From Lachnospiraceae bacterium (GTDB taxonomy: Bacteria > Bacillota > Clostridia > Lachnospirales > Lachnospiraceae): a stretch of DNA of 7,801 bases. The stretch's first letter is position 1, and each line of letters begins with the position of its first letter. Positions 1 through 5,982 of the stretch are shown piece after piece. The DNA is taken from the NCBI GenBank assembly GCA_031285465.1, contig JAITWD010000039.1:1-7801 (forward strand), written 5' to 3'. The notes under the pieces were generated by a model. It was not told where the DNA came from. It did no database searches and saw only the letters and a list, made by a program, of their open reading frames with translations. The position numbers and the translations under genes were made by a program.

Positions 1-770
1 CCTTCCCTGATACCCTGCCGCATCAGCTTATATGCCTCTCCCGGCTTGATCTCTGCACAAATCTCCTGCTTATGCGCCCATAAGAAGCGCCATGAAAAAA
101 GTGCTGCCCACCGGCCGTATAAATAATGATACAGCACCCCTCGATCAATAAAAAACTTTGCGTCGTAACCATGAAACCATGTTGATGCCCGATAGGTTTC
201 CGCTCCGATATATCGTGGCGAAGCGTAAAGTTTTAATCCCTTTTGCAGACAGTCATGCAAAAAGAGACTATCCTCACCATTGCTATAGCGGGCACCGCCA
301 CCAAACAGCAATGAAAAGCTAACGTTGGCATAGCGCAGTCGATCCACCCTTGCAGCGATACTGTAGGTCGGATAACGACCATAATTATACCAGCGCACTC
401 GTTTGAAGGAGGTGTTATGATAGGTGGCACGCCGTTCATCCACCTCAAGGTTAAACATTATCAGGTCGGCTCCGGGGTGGTTGACAAACTCCTGCTCAAT
501 AATGGTTTTGTAACCACTGCACAATACAATATCTTCATCGGAAAAAAGACAAATATCGCTATCACTTCGCATCAAGGCATTGTTACGGTTAAGGCCTACC
601 CCCTTTTCGGCGAAGGAGAAGGCCCGGACTCTTGATCCGTCCAACTCAAATTCATCTACACCGAACCGGTCACATTGATTGATGATGATAGCATCGGTTT
701 GAATTTTCATTTTCTGCGCCAGTAGCCGAACATCTTGATGGACCGCAGCGACCAATATCTCTATCTTCAT
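1..770 (-). CDS. GT-A (family 2-like) glycosyltransferase, 3' end off the left edge
   Basis: I translated 256 open codons from an ATG at 770 to the left edge with no stop, so the C-terminus is missing. The protein starts MKIEILVAAVHQD. It has the segment NRNNALMRSDSDI (about 61-73) followed by FSDEDIV (about 76-82), whose D-E-D is the probable metal/nucleotide-sugar binding DXD motif of a GT-A fold. GGGARYSNGEDSLF (about 157-170) fits the late acidic ED motif that carries the catalytic base in family 2 enzymes. The visible tail is rich in Trp and Tyr and ends in YKLMRQGIREG. The predicted role is cytoplasmic transfer of one sugar to the lipid-linked repeat unit; donor and linkage cannot be read from sequence. 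The ATG overlaps the stop of the Wzz-like gene in an ATGA tetranucleotide, indicating translational coupling as the last visible gene of the operon. Family level is fairly sure, specificity unknown. Confidence 0.8.
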   Translation of the reverse strand, partial: MKIEILVAAVHQDVRLLAQKMKIQTDAIIINQCDRFGVDEFELDGSRVRAFSFAEKGVGLNRNNALMRSDSDICLFSDEDIVLCSGYKTIIEQEFVNHPGADLIMFNLEVDERRATYHNTSFKRVRWYNYGRYPTYSIAARVDRLRYANVSFSLLFGGGARYSNGEDSLFLHDCLQKGLKLYASPRYIGAETYRASTWFHGYDAKFFIDRGVLYHYLYGRWAALFSWRFLWAHKQEICAEIKPGEAYKLMRQGIRE

Positions 771-1945
771 GCTTTGCTCCTGTGCCTTCCAAAGTAATAG
801 TGCTGCCAGAAGGATTTATCACCTTCGGTTATTATTATTCCGAGAATAGTACAATCCTGATTACGTAAAAAACTGATCGTGCGGGCAATCTTGCGTCCGT
901 TTCTGCCACCAAACGGCACCAATAAAATAACCCCGTCAAAGGCGCGTAGCGCTGCTCCCAGACCGCCCTCCGGCCGTTTGGATAGCGCAACAGTATCAAA
1001 GCGCTTTCCGGCGGTCACCCGCTTATTTATTATACGGTCAAATGTATCCTTAGCCCTTAGGACTGTTTGATCATCACCAACCGACCTTTCCGGTCGATCG
1101 CCCGCTAAGAATAAAAGGTGATCGACCGAGAGCAGTGCGATTTTACCTTCATTATCCAGTAAGTATTCGACATTCTCCGCCAATTCTGCTTCATAGGGCT
1201 GGTCGCCTGTTCCCGTTCCTTCCCGCACCAGCAGACCCAGCAGGGGATAGGGATAACGTTTTTCGCTATCGCTGATCACATACAGCGAATCGTCTAAAAT
1301 ATAGTAAAACCACCAGCCCAATAGTGATATGCATAGGGCGATCGCCCCGCCACCGATGACGGCCGGCAGTAGGCGATCGTCCCATATCATTCTTTCCGGT
1401 TCGGTACTGCGGATGGGATTAAAAGAAATGATCTCCACCTGATCGGCGGCATATCCGATCAAACCGACCTCGGTCACGTCACGGATCATCGCCGTTAGTT
1501 CCGGGTCGGACGCGGTAACGGTAACGGTCAGTAGGCGGGTATCGGAAATGATTTCGCCCTTGATAGCCTCACGCACTAACTCGCGACCGGCTTCAACGCG
1601 TTCTACCCCGACCAGTCCGCGTTCTGACCATCCTGGTTCATCACTTTGTTGTATCGCGGCAACGATCCGGTCAATTACCGGATCTCCATGGATCAGATCA
1701 TTCCAGGTATAGCCGTTATAGGACTGTTCCACTGCATCGTGAGGATCAAAAATAAACTGCATATGAAACTGCAGCCGCGACTGCCAGCGGGTCTCCATTG
1801 TAAGTTCCCGTACCAGCAGATAAATACCGCCTCCGGCTAATGCTCCACAAACGGTGGTCAGTAAAATGCGTAGCACGGACCGCTTGAATAGAAGGGCCAA
1901 TCGCTTCAAATCGATACCCTCACTCATAAAATCTTTATTGGTCAT
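767..1945 (-). CDS. Wzz-type chain-length protein fused to a degenerate BY-kinase domain
   Basis: This 392-residue membrane protein has the layout of a polysaccharide co-polymerase. It has a short cytoplasmic N-terminus, a first membrane helix at about 25-46, an extracytoplasmic part at about 47-190, and a second helix at about 192-214. Before the second helix come a Wzz-like stretch (DTRLLTVTVTASDPELTAMI, about 135-154) and a proline-containing segment (FNPIRSTEPER, about 175-185). After it, PYPLLGLLV (about 232-240) and EAELAENVEYLL (about 252-263) match the linker and EAyR-like start of CpsD/CapB tyrosine kinases, and DGVILLVPFGG plus ILGIIIT (about 337-373) match that fold's later strands. 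No Walker A GK[ST] is present, and the usual DTPP of Walker B reads ALSKRP. I infer a pseudokinase that may set chain length structurally or dock a partner. The ATG overlaps the upstream gene by 11 bases, and AGGAG precedes it inside that gene. Confidence 0.82.
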   Translation of the reverse strand: MTNKDFMSEGIDLKRLALLFKRSVLRILLTTVCGALAGGGIYLLVRELTMETRWQSRLQFHMQFIFDPHDAVEQSYNGYTWNDLIHGDPVIDRIVAAIQQSDEPGWSERGLVGVERVEAGRELVREAIKGEIISDTRLLTVTVTASDPELTAMIRDVTEVGLIGYAADQVEIISFNPIRSTEPERMIWDDRLLPAVIGGGAIALCISLLGWWFYYILDDSLYVISDSEKRYPYPLLGLLVREGTGTGDQPYEAELAENVEYLLDNEGKIALLSVDHLLFLAGDRPERSVGDDQTVLRAKDTFDRIINKRVTAGKRFDTVALSKRPEGGLGAALRAFDGVILLVPFGGRNGRKIARTISFLRNQDCTILGIIITEGDKSFWQHYYFGRHRSKA

Positions 1946-3335
1946 GATTCTCCTGTTCTTCGTTTTTAATCGCCGTTACCTGCTCCTCTCCAATTCCTTC
2001 GGTACTTTCCGGTTTAAAGAGAATCTTCATCGTCAGTAGCATTAATTTCAAATCCAGCCAAATCGTATAATTTTCAATATAGGACAGATCTAGTTTTAAC
2101 TTGTCATAGGGCGTAGTATTATATTTGCCATAGACCTGTGCATAGCCGGCCAATCCGGCCTTCATCTTCATTCTAAAAACAAATTCCGGTATTTCTTCGA
2201 GGTATTGCGCGATGATCTCCGGTCGCTCCGGCCGGGGACCGATAAAGGACATTTCTCCCTTTAAAATATTAAACAACTGTGGTAACTCATCAATCCGGAC
2301 CATCCGGATAAATCGTCCGATCGGTGTGATCCGATCATCGTTTTGTGTAGCCAGGCGCGCCACGCCGTCTTTTTCCGCATCTACCCGCATACTACGAAAC
2401 TTAAGGATCTGAAATTCCTTTCCGCCAGCGGTACAACGGACCTGCTTATAAAAGGCCGGACCGCGATCGTAACCGCGAATGGCTACTGCCGTTAAAAGCA
2501 TGATCGGCGAAGTAATTACCAACAGTAATGCCGAAAAGGTCAGATCGATCAATCGCTTAATCAACCGTTGCTCCACCGTCAATGCGTATTCCCTGGTCAA
2601 AAAAATCGGGGTATCAAACAAATGCATCTGATCGGATCCTTTGATCAACACATCCGGTATCTTCGGCATCAGGTAAACTCTGATCGAACGACTGTAGCAA
2701 AATTTTAGTAACCGATTGCGGTCGTGAGTGGAAATATCCCATAGGACCACCGCTCCATAAGAGCTGGTTATCTCCGCCATGATCGCCTCAATGCCTTCGG
2801 ATATATTGACACATTTAGCTATTTTATAGCGATCCTTACGGGAAGAAAATTTATCTAAAATATCTTCAATAGGACGTTCTCCATACACTAACAGCATCTT
2901 GCGGGGCGGAAAGAGTCGGCGATAAACCCAATTGTTGAAGTAGGTCATCATTGCCACAATAACGAGCTGTAGCGCAAAGACCACTAATAAAGGGTAAACA
3001 CTGATGAGACCCACATTCATTAATGACATTTGAAAGTACGAAACAATATTAACTGCTAATAGGGAAAATATCTGTGAAAAAAAGACATCGAAGGGCTTGA
3101 GATAACCTATTTTAAGACTGCCGTAGGTTCTCGAAAAAACGGACAATAAGATAAAATATATACCCATTAATAAAATATGACCGTTATAATATAGTCGGAT
3201 CCCATTACCCAAATTGTCAATAATCGGGGCGTAATATTCAAACCACGAATAGGCATAGACTCCGGTCTGCAATAACAAGCCTACCAAACTCAGGCTAAGT
3301 ACAATAATCCTTTTTATCGATTCCTTTCTTCTCAT
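1935..3335 (-). CDS. Polyprenyl-phosphate sugar-1-phosphate transferase (WbaP/WcaJ-type initiating enzyme)
   Basis: At 466 residues this has the usual length of the long initiating transferases, which move a sugar-1-phosphate from a nucleotide sugar to undecaprenyl phosphate at the inner face of the membrane. The N-terminal half carries about four membrane helices (roughly 8-28, 50-67, 84-104, 110-132). A soluble CoA-binding-like region follows (about 145-245), starting MLLVYGERP. A fifth hydrophobic helix (about 262-287) leads into the catalytic domain. The family signatures are clear: FYKQVRCTAGGKEFQILKFR (about 295-314), the DELPQLFN motif (about 349-356) with the catalytic Asp-Glu, and GEMSFIGPRPERPE (about 360-373). 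The C-terminus is acidic and disordered-looking. GAGGAAA precedes the ATG. The gene follows the family 2 glycosyltransferase after a 42-base gap and overlaps the Wzz-like gene by 11 bases. The sugar (glucose, galactose or an amino sugar) cannot be told from the sequence. Confidence 0.93.
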   Translation of the reverse strand: MRRKESIKRIIVLSLSLVGLLLQTGVYAYSWFEYYAPIIDNLGNGIRLYYNGHILLMGIYFILLSVFSRTYGSLKIGYLKPFDVFFSQIFSLLAVNIVSYFQMSLMNVGLISVYPLLVVFALQLVIVAMMTYFNNWVYRRLFPPRKMLLVYGERPIEDILDKFSSRKDRYKIAKCVNISEGIEAIMAEITSSYGAVVLWDISTHDRNRLLKFCYSRSIRVYLMPKIPDVLIKGSDQMHLFDTPIFLTREYALTVEQRLIKRLIDLTFSALLLVITSPIMLLTAVAIRGYDRGPAFYKQVRCTAGGKEFQILKFRSMRVDAEKDGVARLATQNDDRITPIGRFIRMVRIDELPQLFNILKGEMSFIGPRPERPEIIAQYLEEIPEFVFRMKMKAGLAGYAQVYGKYNTTPYDKLKLDLSYIENYTIWLDLKLMLLTMKILFKPESTEGIGEEQVTAIKNEEQENHDQ

Positions 3336-3377
3336 CGGTGCATTTCCTCATATTCTGTAATATTAATTATCGTAACT

Positions 3378-4136
3378 CTACAGCCGGCGAAGTGTGGCAC
3401 GGACCGCCCACATAATAAAGCAATAAGCACTATACACAAACGATAATCCTTCTTCCTGACGGTATAAATGCCAAATCCGCTTCATTGCGGTTAGTTTATT
3501 GGCGGACAATGAATTGGGCGGACGACGGTATATTGTGGTCACTTCATTTAAACCATGTGCTACATACCCCGCCCGCATTATTCGCCACCATGTTGCCGTA
3601 TCCTCACTGGCCACCAGCGGCATTTTAATTAATTCGTTGTCGATTTTGGTCCGATCGATCAACACCGTCGAGGTAAAAATAACCGTTCGGGAAAGTGCCT
3701 GCTTATAGGTTAAGTGCTGCGGCACTGCTACCACCTTTCCAGTTCCTTTCGCCATTTCATCGCCAAATTCATATGCGGTAAATACAAAAGCCGCTGATCG
3801 CTCTTTCATATAAGCGATTTCCTTCTCCAGCTTGTCCGGAAGCCATCGGTCGTCTGCATCCAGAAAAGCTATATAACGACCGTTAGCATGGTCGAGCCCC
3901 GTATTTCGGGCACTGGCTGCCCCTTGATTCTTAAGCTTACAGATTAAATGGATCCGATCCCGTTCATCATCATTCATCTTCAGCAAATCAGACTTAATCA
4001 AAGTCACACTGTCATCGCTCGAACAATCATCCACCAGGATCAATTCCCAATCACCCATTGTCTGTGCCCTAACCATCTGAATAGCTTCTACAACATATCT
4101 ACCCGCATTATACACCGGGACGATAATACTGACCAT
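3378..4136 (-). CDS. Family 2 glycosyltransferase (start revised to the ATG at 4136)
   Basis: With the start at 4136 the protein has 252 residues and begins MVSIIVPVYNAG, the canonical first strand of a GT2 domain. An ATG at 4172 would add 12 Gly/Arg-rich residues, but it overlaps the upstream stop and has only a weak AGAAG before it, whereas 4136 is preceded by GGAGGAAGAGGA. Motifs (numbered from 4136) are VDDCSSDD (about 35-42), NQGAASARNTGLD (about 70-82), the DXD motif FLDADDRW (about 91-98), and the late SEDTATWW (about 177-184), whose acidic pair is the likely base. The product probably adds one residue to the growing lipid-linked oligosaccharide on the cytoplasmic face. A hydrophobic stretch near the C-terminus (SFVYSAYCFIMWAV) may anchor it to the membrane. 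It follows the GtrB-like gene by 29 bases. Donor and acceptor are unknown. Confidence 0.9.
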   Translation of the reverse strand: MVSIIVPVYNAGRYVVEAIQMVRAQTMGDWELILVDDCSSDDSVTLIKSDLLKMNDDERDRIHLICKLKNQGAASARNTGLDHANGRYIAFLDADDRWLPDKLEKEIAYMKERSAAFVFTAYEFGDEMAKGTGKVVAVPQHLTYKQALSRTVIFTSTVLIDRTKIDNELIKMPLVASEDTATWWRIMRAGYVAHGLNEVTTIYRRPPNSLSANKLTAMKRIWHLYRQEEGLSFVYSAYCFIMWAVRATLRRL

Positions 4137-4146
4137 ATCCGCTTTT

Positions 4147-4157
4147 CCTCTTCCTCC
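4147..4157 (-). promoter_or_regulatory. Shine-Dalgarno region deciding the GT2 start
   Basis: The minus strand reads GGAGGAAGAGG here. The nearer GAGG lies about ten bases before the ATG at 4136, a normal distance. This is why the shorter start is preferred over the ATG at 4172, which has no comparable site. Confidence 0.6.
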
Positions 4158-4165
4158 ACCACTGC

Positions 4166-5095
4166 TTAACATTCTTCTTTAACCAGATAAATCGGACGCC
4201 GCTTTACCTCCATATAGGTTTTGGCAAGATACTGTCCGATAATACCAATGCAAAATAGCTGTACTCCACTGACCATCAAAATAATACACACCAATGACGG
4301 CCATCCACTGGTCGGATCGCCGAACATTATTTTTCTGGCAATAATTACAATAATAAAAATAAAAGCAGCAATACAAAACAGAACGCCGACAACTGAAGCT
4401 ATCGCCAGCGGTACCGTTGAAAAAGCGGCAATTCCATCCAGCGAATATTTAAATAGCTTCCAAAAGGACCATTTGGTCTCGCCCTTTCTGCGCTCAATAT
4501 TTTCGTATTCCAACCACTTAGTCCTAAAGCCAACCCATCCGTAAATGCCTTTGGTAAACCGGTTATATTCCTTCATCGCCAATATAGCATCGGCCATTTG
4601 TCTGGTCATTAAGCGATAGTCTCTGGCACCATCGACAATTTCTGCTTTGGATATTTTCTTCATCATCCGATAAAAAAAACGGGCAAAATAGGATCGGATC
4701 ATCGGTTCACCCTTACGGTCAACCCTCCTGGTCGCCACCGAGTCGTATCCTTCGTTTATATATTTAAACATTTCTGGTAATAATGATGGCGGATCTTGTA
4801 GATCTACGTCCATAATAACCAAAAAATCACCCCGCGCTTTTTCCAAACCGGCGTAAATTCCTGCTTCCTTACCAAAATTCCGCGAAAAAGAGATCAACCG
4901 CACCCGATCATCCTTAGCGATCAATTCTTTTACCGCAGCTACCGTTCCATCCTCCGAACCATCATCAATAAAACACAGTTCCACATCAAGATCATTCGAG
5001 GTGAAAAACTCACCATTTTTCATCAGCTCATCATAAAAATAAGCCACATTTTCCTGTTCATTATAGCAGGGGACGATCACGCTCAAAAGCTTCAT
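4166..5095 (-). CDS. GtrB/CsbB-type polyprenyl-phosphate glycosyltransferase
   Basis: This 309-residue protein is a family 2 glycosyltransferase with two C-terminal membrane helices, the layout of GtrB, CsbB/YkcC and dolichol-phosphate-mannose synthase-like enzymes. These transfer a sugar from a nucleotide donor to undecaprenyl phosphate for later use outside the membrane. Motifs are SVIVPCYNEQEN (5-16), DDGSEDGT (44-51), SRNFGKEAGIYAG (71-83), the DXD motif MDVDLQDPP (95-103), DGARDYRLM (155-163), the amphipathic KWSFWKLFKYSLDGI (208-222), helices at about 225-253 and 266-290, and the family's typical end GQYLAKTYMEVKRRPIYL (287-304). GAGGAGAGGG precedes the ATG. It is the first gene after the promoter-like region at 5136-5161, so it probably leads the operon. 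No GT-C partner that would use the lipid-linked sugar is seen in the window. Family assignment is firm; the sugar is unknown. Confidence 0.92.
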   Translation of the reverse strand: MKLLSVIVPCYNEQENVAYFYDELMKNGEFFTSNDLDVELCFIDDGSEDGTVAAVKELIAKDDRVRLISFSRNFGKEAGIYAGLEKARGDFLVIMDVDLQDPPSLLPEMFKYINEGYDSVATRRVDRKGEPMIRSYFARFFYRMMKKISKAEIVDGARDYRLMTRQMADAILAMKEYNRFTKGIYGWVGFRTKWLEYENIERRKGETKWSFWKLFKYSLDGIAAFSTVPLAIASVVGVLFCIAAFIFIIVIIARKIMFGDPTSGWPSLVCIILMVSGVQLFCIGIIGQYLAKTYMEVKRRPIYLVKEEC

Positions 5096-5135
5096 CTCGA
5101 CCCTCTCCTCTCATCCTAAAAATCATTCCGCGCAT

Positions 5136-5159
5136 ATATAATGTCTGCCGACATTATAT
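5136..5159. promoter_or_regulatory. Perfect palindrome overlapping the promoter, candidate operator
   Basis: The arms ATATAATGTC (5136-5145) and GACATTATAT (5150-5159) are perfect inverted repeats around a 4-base centre, TGCC. The right arm contains the minus-strand TATAAT of the candidate EPS promoter, and the expected transcription start falls in the centre or the left arm. That is where a dimeric repressor would block initiation. No T tract follows on either strand, so it does not look like a terminator. Which protein binds is unknown. Confidence 0.5.
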
Positions 5160-5161
5160 CA
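5153..5161 (-). promoter_or_regulatory. Extended -10 promoter of the EPS operon
   Basis: The minus strand reads TGATATAAT, a perfect extended -10 (TGN then TATAAT). No good -35 lies at the usual distance (the hexamer 17 bases upstream reads TAGTAG), as expected of extended -10 promoters or activator-dependent ones. Initiation about seven bases downstream would leave a leader of roughly 50 bases before the ATG at 5095. The site lies just after a probable terminator, which supports it as the start of a new transcription unit. Confidence 0.5.
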
Positions 5162-5227
5162 TAAATAAACCCCAGCTACTACCTTTGATATTTATAATTA
5201 ATAAACCTTAATTTTGGTTGGGGGGTT

Positions 5228-5251
5228 AAAAAGCTGATCTTTTATGTCAGC
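5228..5251 (-). terminator. Probable intrinsic terminator of the Spo0A-like gene
   Basis: On the minus strand GCTGA (5251-5247) pairs with TCAGC (5237-5233) across a 9-base loop and is followed directly by five T (5232-5228). The TGA stop of the Spo0A-like gene lies inside the upstream arm. The five-pair stem is short, so efficiency is uncertain, but hairpin plus T run at the exact gene end is convincing. Confidence 0.45.
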
Positions 5252-5681
5252 GCCATTTTAACTGTACCCGATCGGCAATGCCGGCTATGTATTCGCTGTT
5301 GGTCGGACGTTCACAGCCGTCACTTCCGGAGTAACCAAAGATTTCTTCAAAACAACCGATATTACCCCGTTCCCATGAAATTTCAATAGCGTTACGGATC
5401 GCCCGTTCCACCTTTCGGTCGGTGGTCCCATATTGCTTAGCTATTTCCGGATAAAGTAACTTGGTAACACTACCCACCACCCGCATATCTTCTGCTGCCA
5501 ACAGTACTGCACTGCGAATGTAACGATACCCTTTTAAATGAGCCGGTATGCCCATATCAACCATAATATTAGAAACATAACCTTCAACCGTTCTTTCCAA
5601 TGTTTTTTCCATCGTTATTCCCATCCGCGGCTCTGCCGCACCCACAATCAATAGTCGAAAGTGCTTTTCAATCATTTTCAC
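5247..5681 (-). CDS. Stand-alone Spo0A C-terminal (effector) domain protein
   Basis: Residues about 29-142 match the DNA-binding domain of the sporulation master regulator Spo0A: GIPAHLKGYRYIR (44-56), GSVTKLLYPEIAKQYGTT (70-87), the probable recognition-helix region KVERAIRNAIEISWERGNI (90-108), FGYS (115-118) and the closing RPTNSEYIAGIAD (125-137). Full Spo0A is about 260-270 residues with an N-terminal phosphoreceiver; here only about 28 unrelated residues precede the effector domain and no receiver Asp region exists. A TGA lies two codons upstream in frame, so the gene is not a 5' truncation of a longer open frame. The start is uncertain: GTG at 5681 or ATG at 5675 has no Shine-Dalgarno and may be leaderless, while ATG at 5612 (residue 24) has a weak GGGA. 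The predicted role is a DNA-binding regulator independent of phosphorylation, possibly of its own gene and the flanking polysaccharide genes. Confidence 0.88.
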   Translation of the reverse strand: MKMIEKHFRLLIVGAAEPRMGITMEKTLERTVEGYVSNIMVDMGIPAHLKGYRYIRSAVLLAAEDMRVVGSVTKLLYPEIAKQYGTTDRKVERAIRNAIEISWERGNIGCFEEIFGYSGSDGCERPTNSEYIAGIADRVQLKWR

Positions 5682-5691
5682 ATTTCAACAT

Positions 5692-5700
5692 ATTATCACA
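5692..5700 (-). promoter_or_regulatory. Candidate extended -10 promoter of the Spo0A-like gene
   Basis: The minus strand reads TGTGATAAT, an extended -10 with five of six bases of TATAAT. Initiation about seven bases downstream would fall within a few bases of the GTG at 5681 and ATG at 5675, giving an almost leaderless message and explaining the absent Shine-Dalgarno. No strong -35 is seen. Confidence 0.3.
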
Positions 5701-5702
5701 TC

Positions 5703-5712
5703 TTTGGACAAA
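5703..5712 (-). promoter_or_regulatory. 0A-box-like site upstream of the Spo0A-like gene
   Basis: The minus strand reads TTTGTCCAAA, one base different from the Spo0A target TTTGTCGAAA (core TGTCGAA; here TGTCCAA). It lies just upstream of the candidate -10. It is also part of a small dyad, CTTTG and CAAAG around GA (5702-5713). Autoregulation is possible, but a ten-base near-match is weak evidence. Confidence 0.3.
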
Positions 5713-5753
5713 GGTAAACTGTTATTCATCGCGTAAAACAAATTATTCACAGT

Positions 5754-5912
5754 ATTAATTTGAAAAATCATAGATTTTTCAATTTCTTATTTAGGCAGTT
5801 TCGCAGATAAAATCTGCGAAATGCACGGGGATTAATTTGAAAAATCATAGATTTTTCAATTTCTTATTTAGGCAGTTTCGCAGATAAAATCTGCGAAATG
5901 CACGGGGATTAA
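5754..5912. repeat. Tandem 77-bp direct repeat with four palindromes
   Basis: Bases 5754-5830 and 5831-5907 are identical, followed by 5 bases (ATTAA) that begin a third copy. Each unit holds two perfect hairpins of 10-bp stem and 3-nt loop. Hairpin A has arms TTGAAAAATC and GATTTTTCAA around ATA (5760-5782, repeated at 5837-5859). Hairpin B has arms TTTCGCAGAT and ATCTGCGAAA around AAA (5799-5821, repeated at 5876-5898). B can be extended by GCA/TGC past a bulged G. The dyad centres are 39, 38 and 39 bases apart. The exact identity suggests recent duplication or maintained homogeneity. It could be a dispersed intergenic element of this genome, a protein-binding array, or RNA-processing hairpins; the window alone cannot decide. 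Confidence 0.95.
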
Positions 5913-5930
5913 AATGATCACTATCCCATA

Positions 5931-5953
5931 AACAAAAGCAAGCCCGAAACGGG
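5931..5953 (-). terminator. Weak terminator-like hairpin after manC
   Basis: On the minus strand CCCG and CGGG pair around TTT (5953-5943), followed by the T-rich but interrupted CTTGCTTTTGTTT. The four-pair stem is weak. It is the best intrinsic-terminator candidate between manC and the tandem repeats, where the sugar-nucleotide operon would be expected to end. Confidence 0.25.
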
Positions 5954-5970
5954 TGTCACCATCGATTGGT

Positions 5971-5982
5971 TTGATCGATCAA
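5971..5982. repeat. 12-bp perfect palindrome TTGATCGATCAA
   Basis: A perfect 12-bp palindrome containing two GATC sites lies in the gene-free region just after an AGGAGG on the minus strand. It could be a regulator half-site pair or chance in a locus rich in GATC. Confidence 0.4.

Noticed and set aside
233..448. Minus-strand 71-codon open frame
   Set aside because: It is an alternative frame inside the left-edge glycosyltransferase, whose correct frame stays open from 770 to the edge with DXD and ED motifs.
1337..1346. GCGATCGC octamer resembling the cyanobacterial HIP1 word
   Set aside because: I noticed it only once, it is explained by codons, and the rest of the window is not cyanobacterial.
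4221..4544. Plus-strand open frame of 107 codons
   Set aside because: It lies antisense within the GtrB-like gene, matches no family I know, and has no Shine-Dalgarno or context; it is a shadow of real minus-strand coding.
5682..5753. Remnant of a Spo0A receiver domain upstream of the effector gene
   Set aside because: Only about 70 bases separate the start codon from the repeats, with an in-frame TGA and no receiver-like sequence visible.
5754..5907. CRISPR-like array
   Set aside because: The whole 77-bp unit is duplicated including the spacers, and the two palindromes differ from each other, so there are no short direct repeats with unique spacers.
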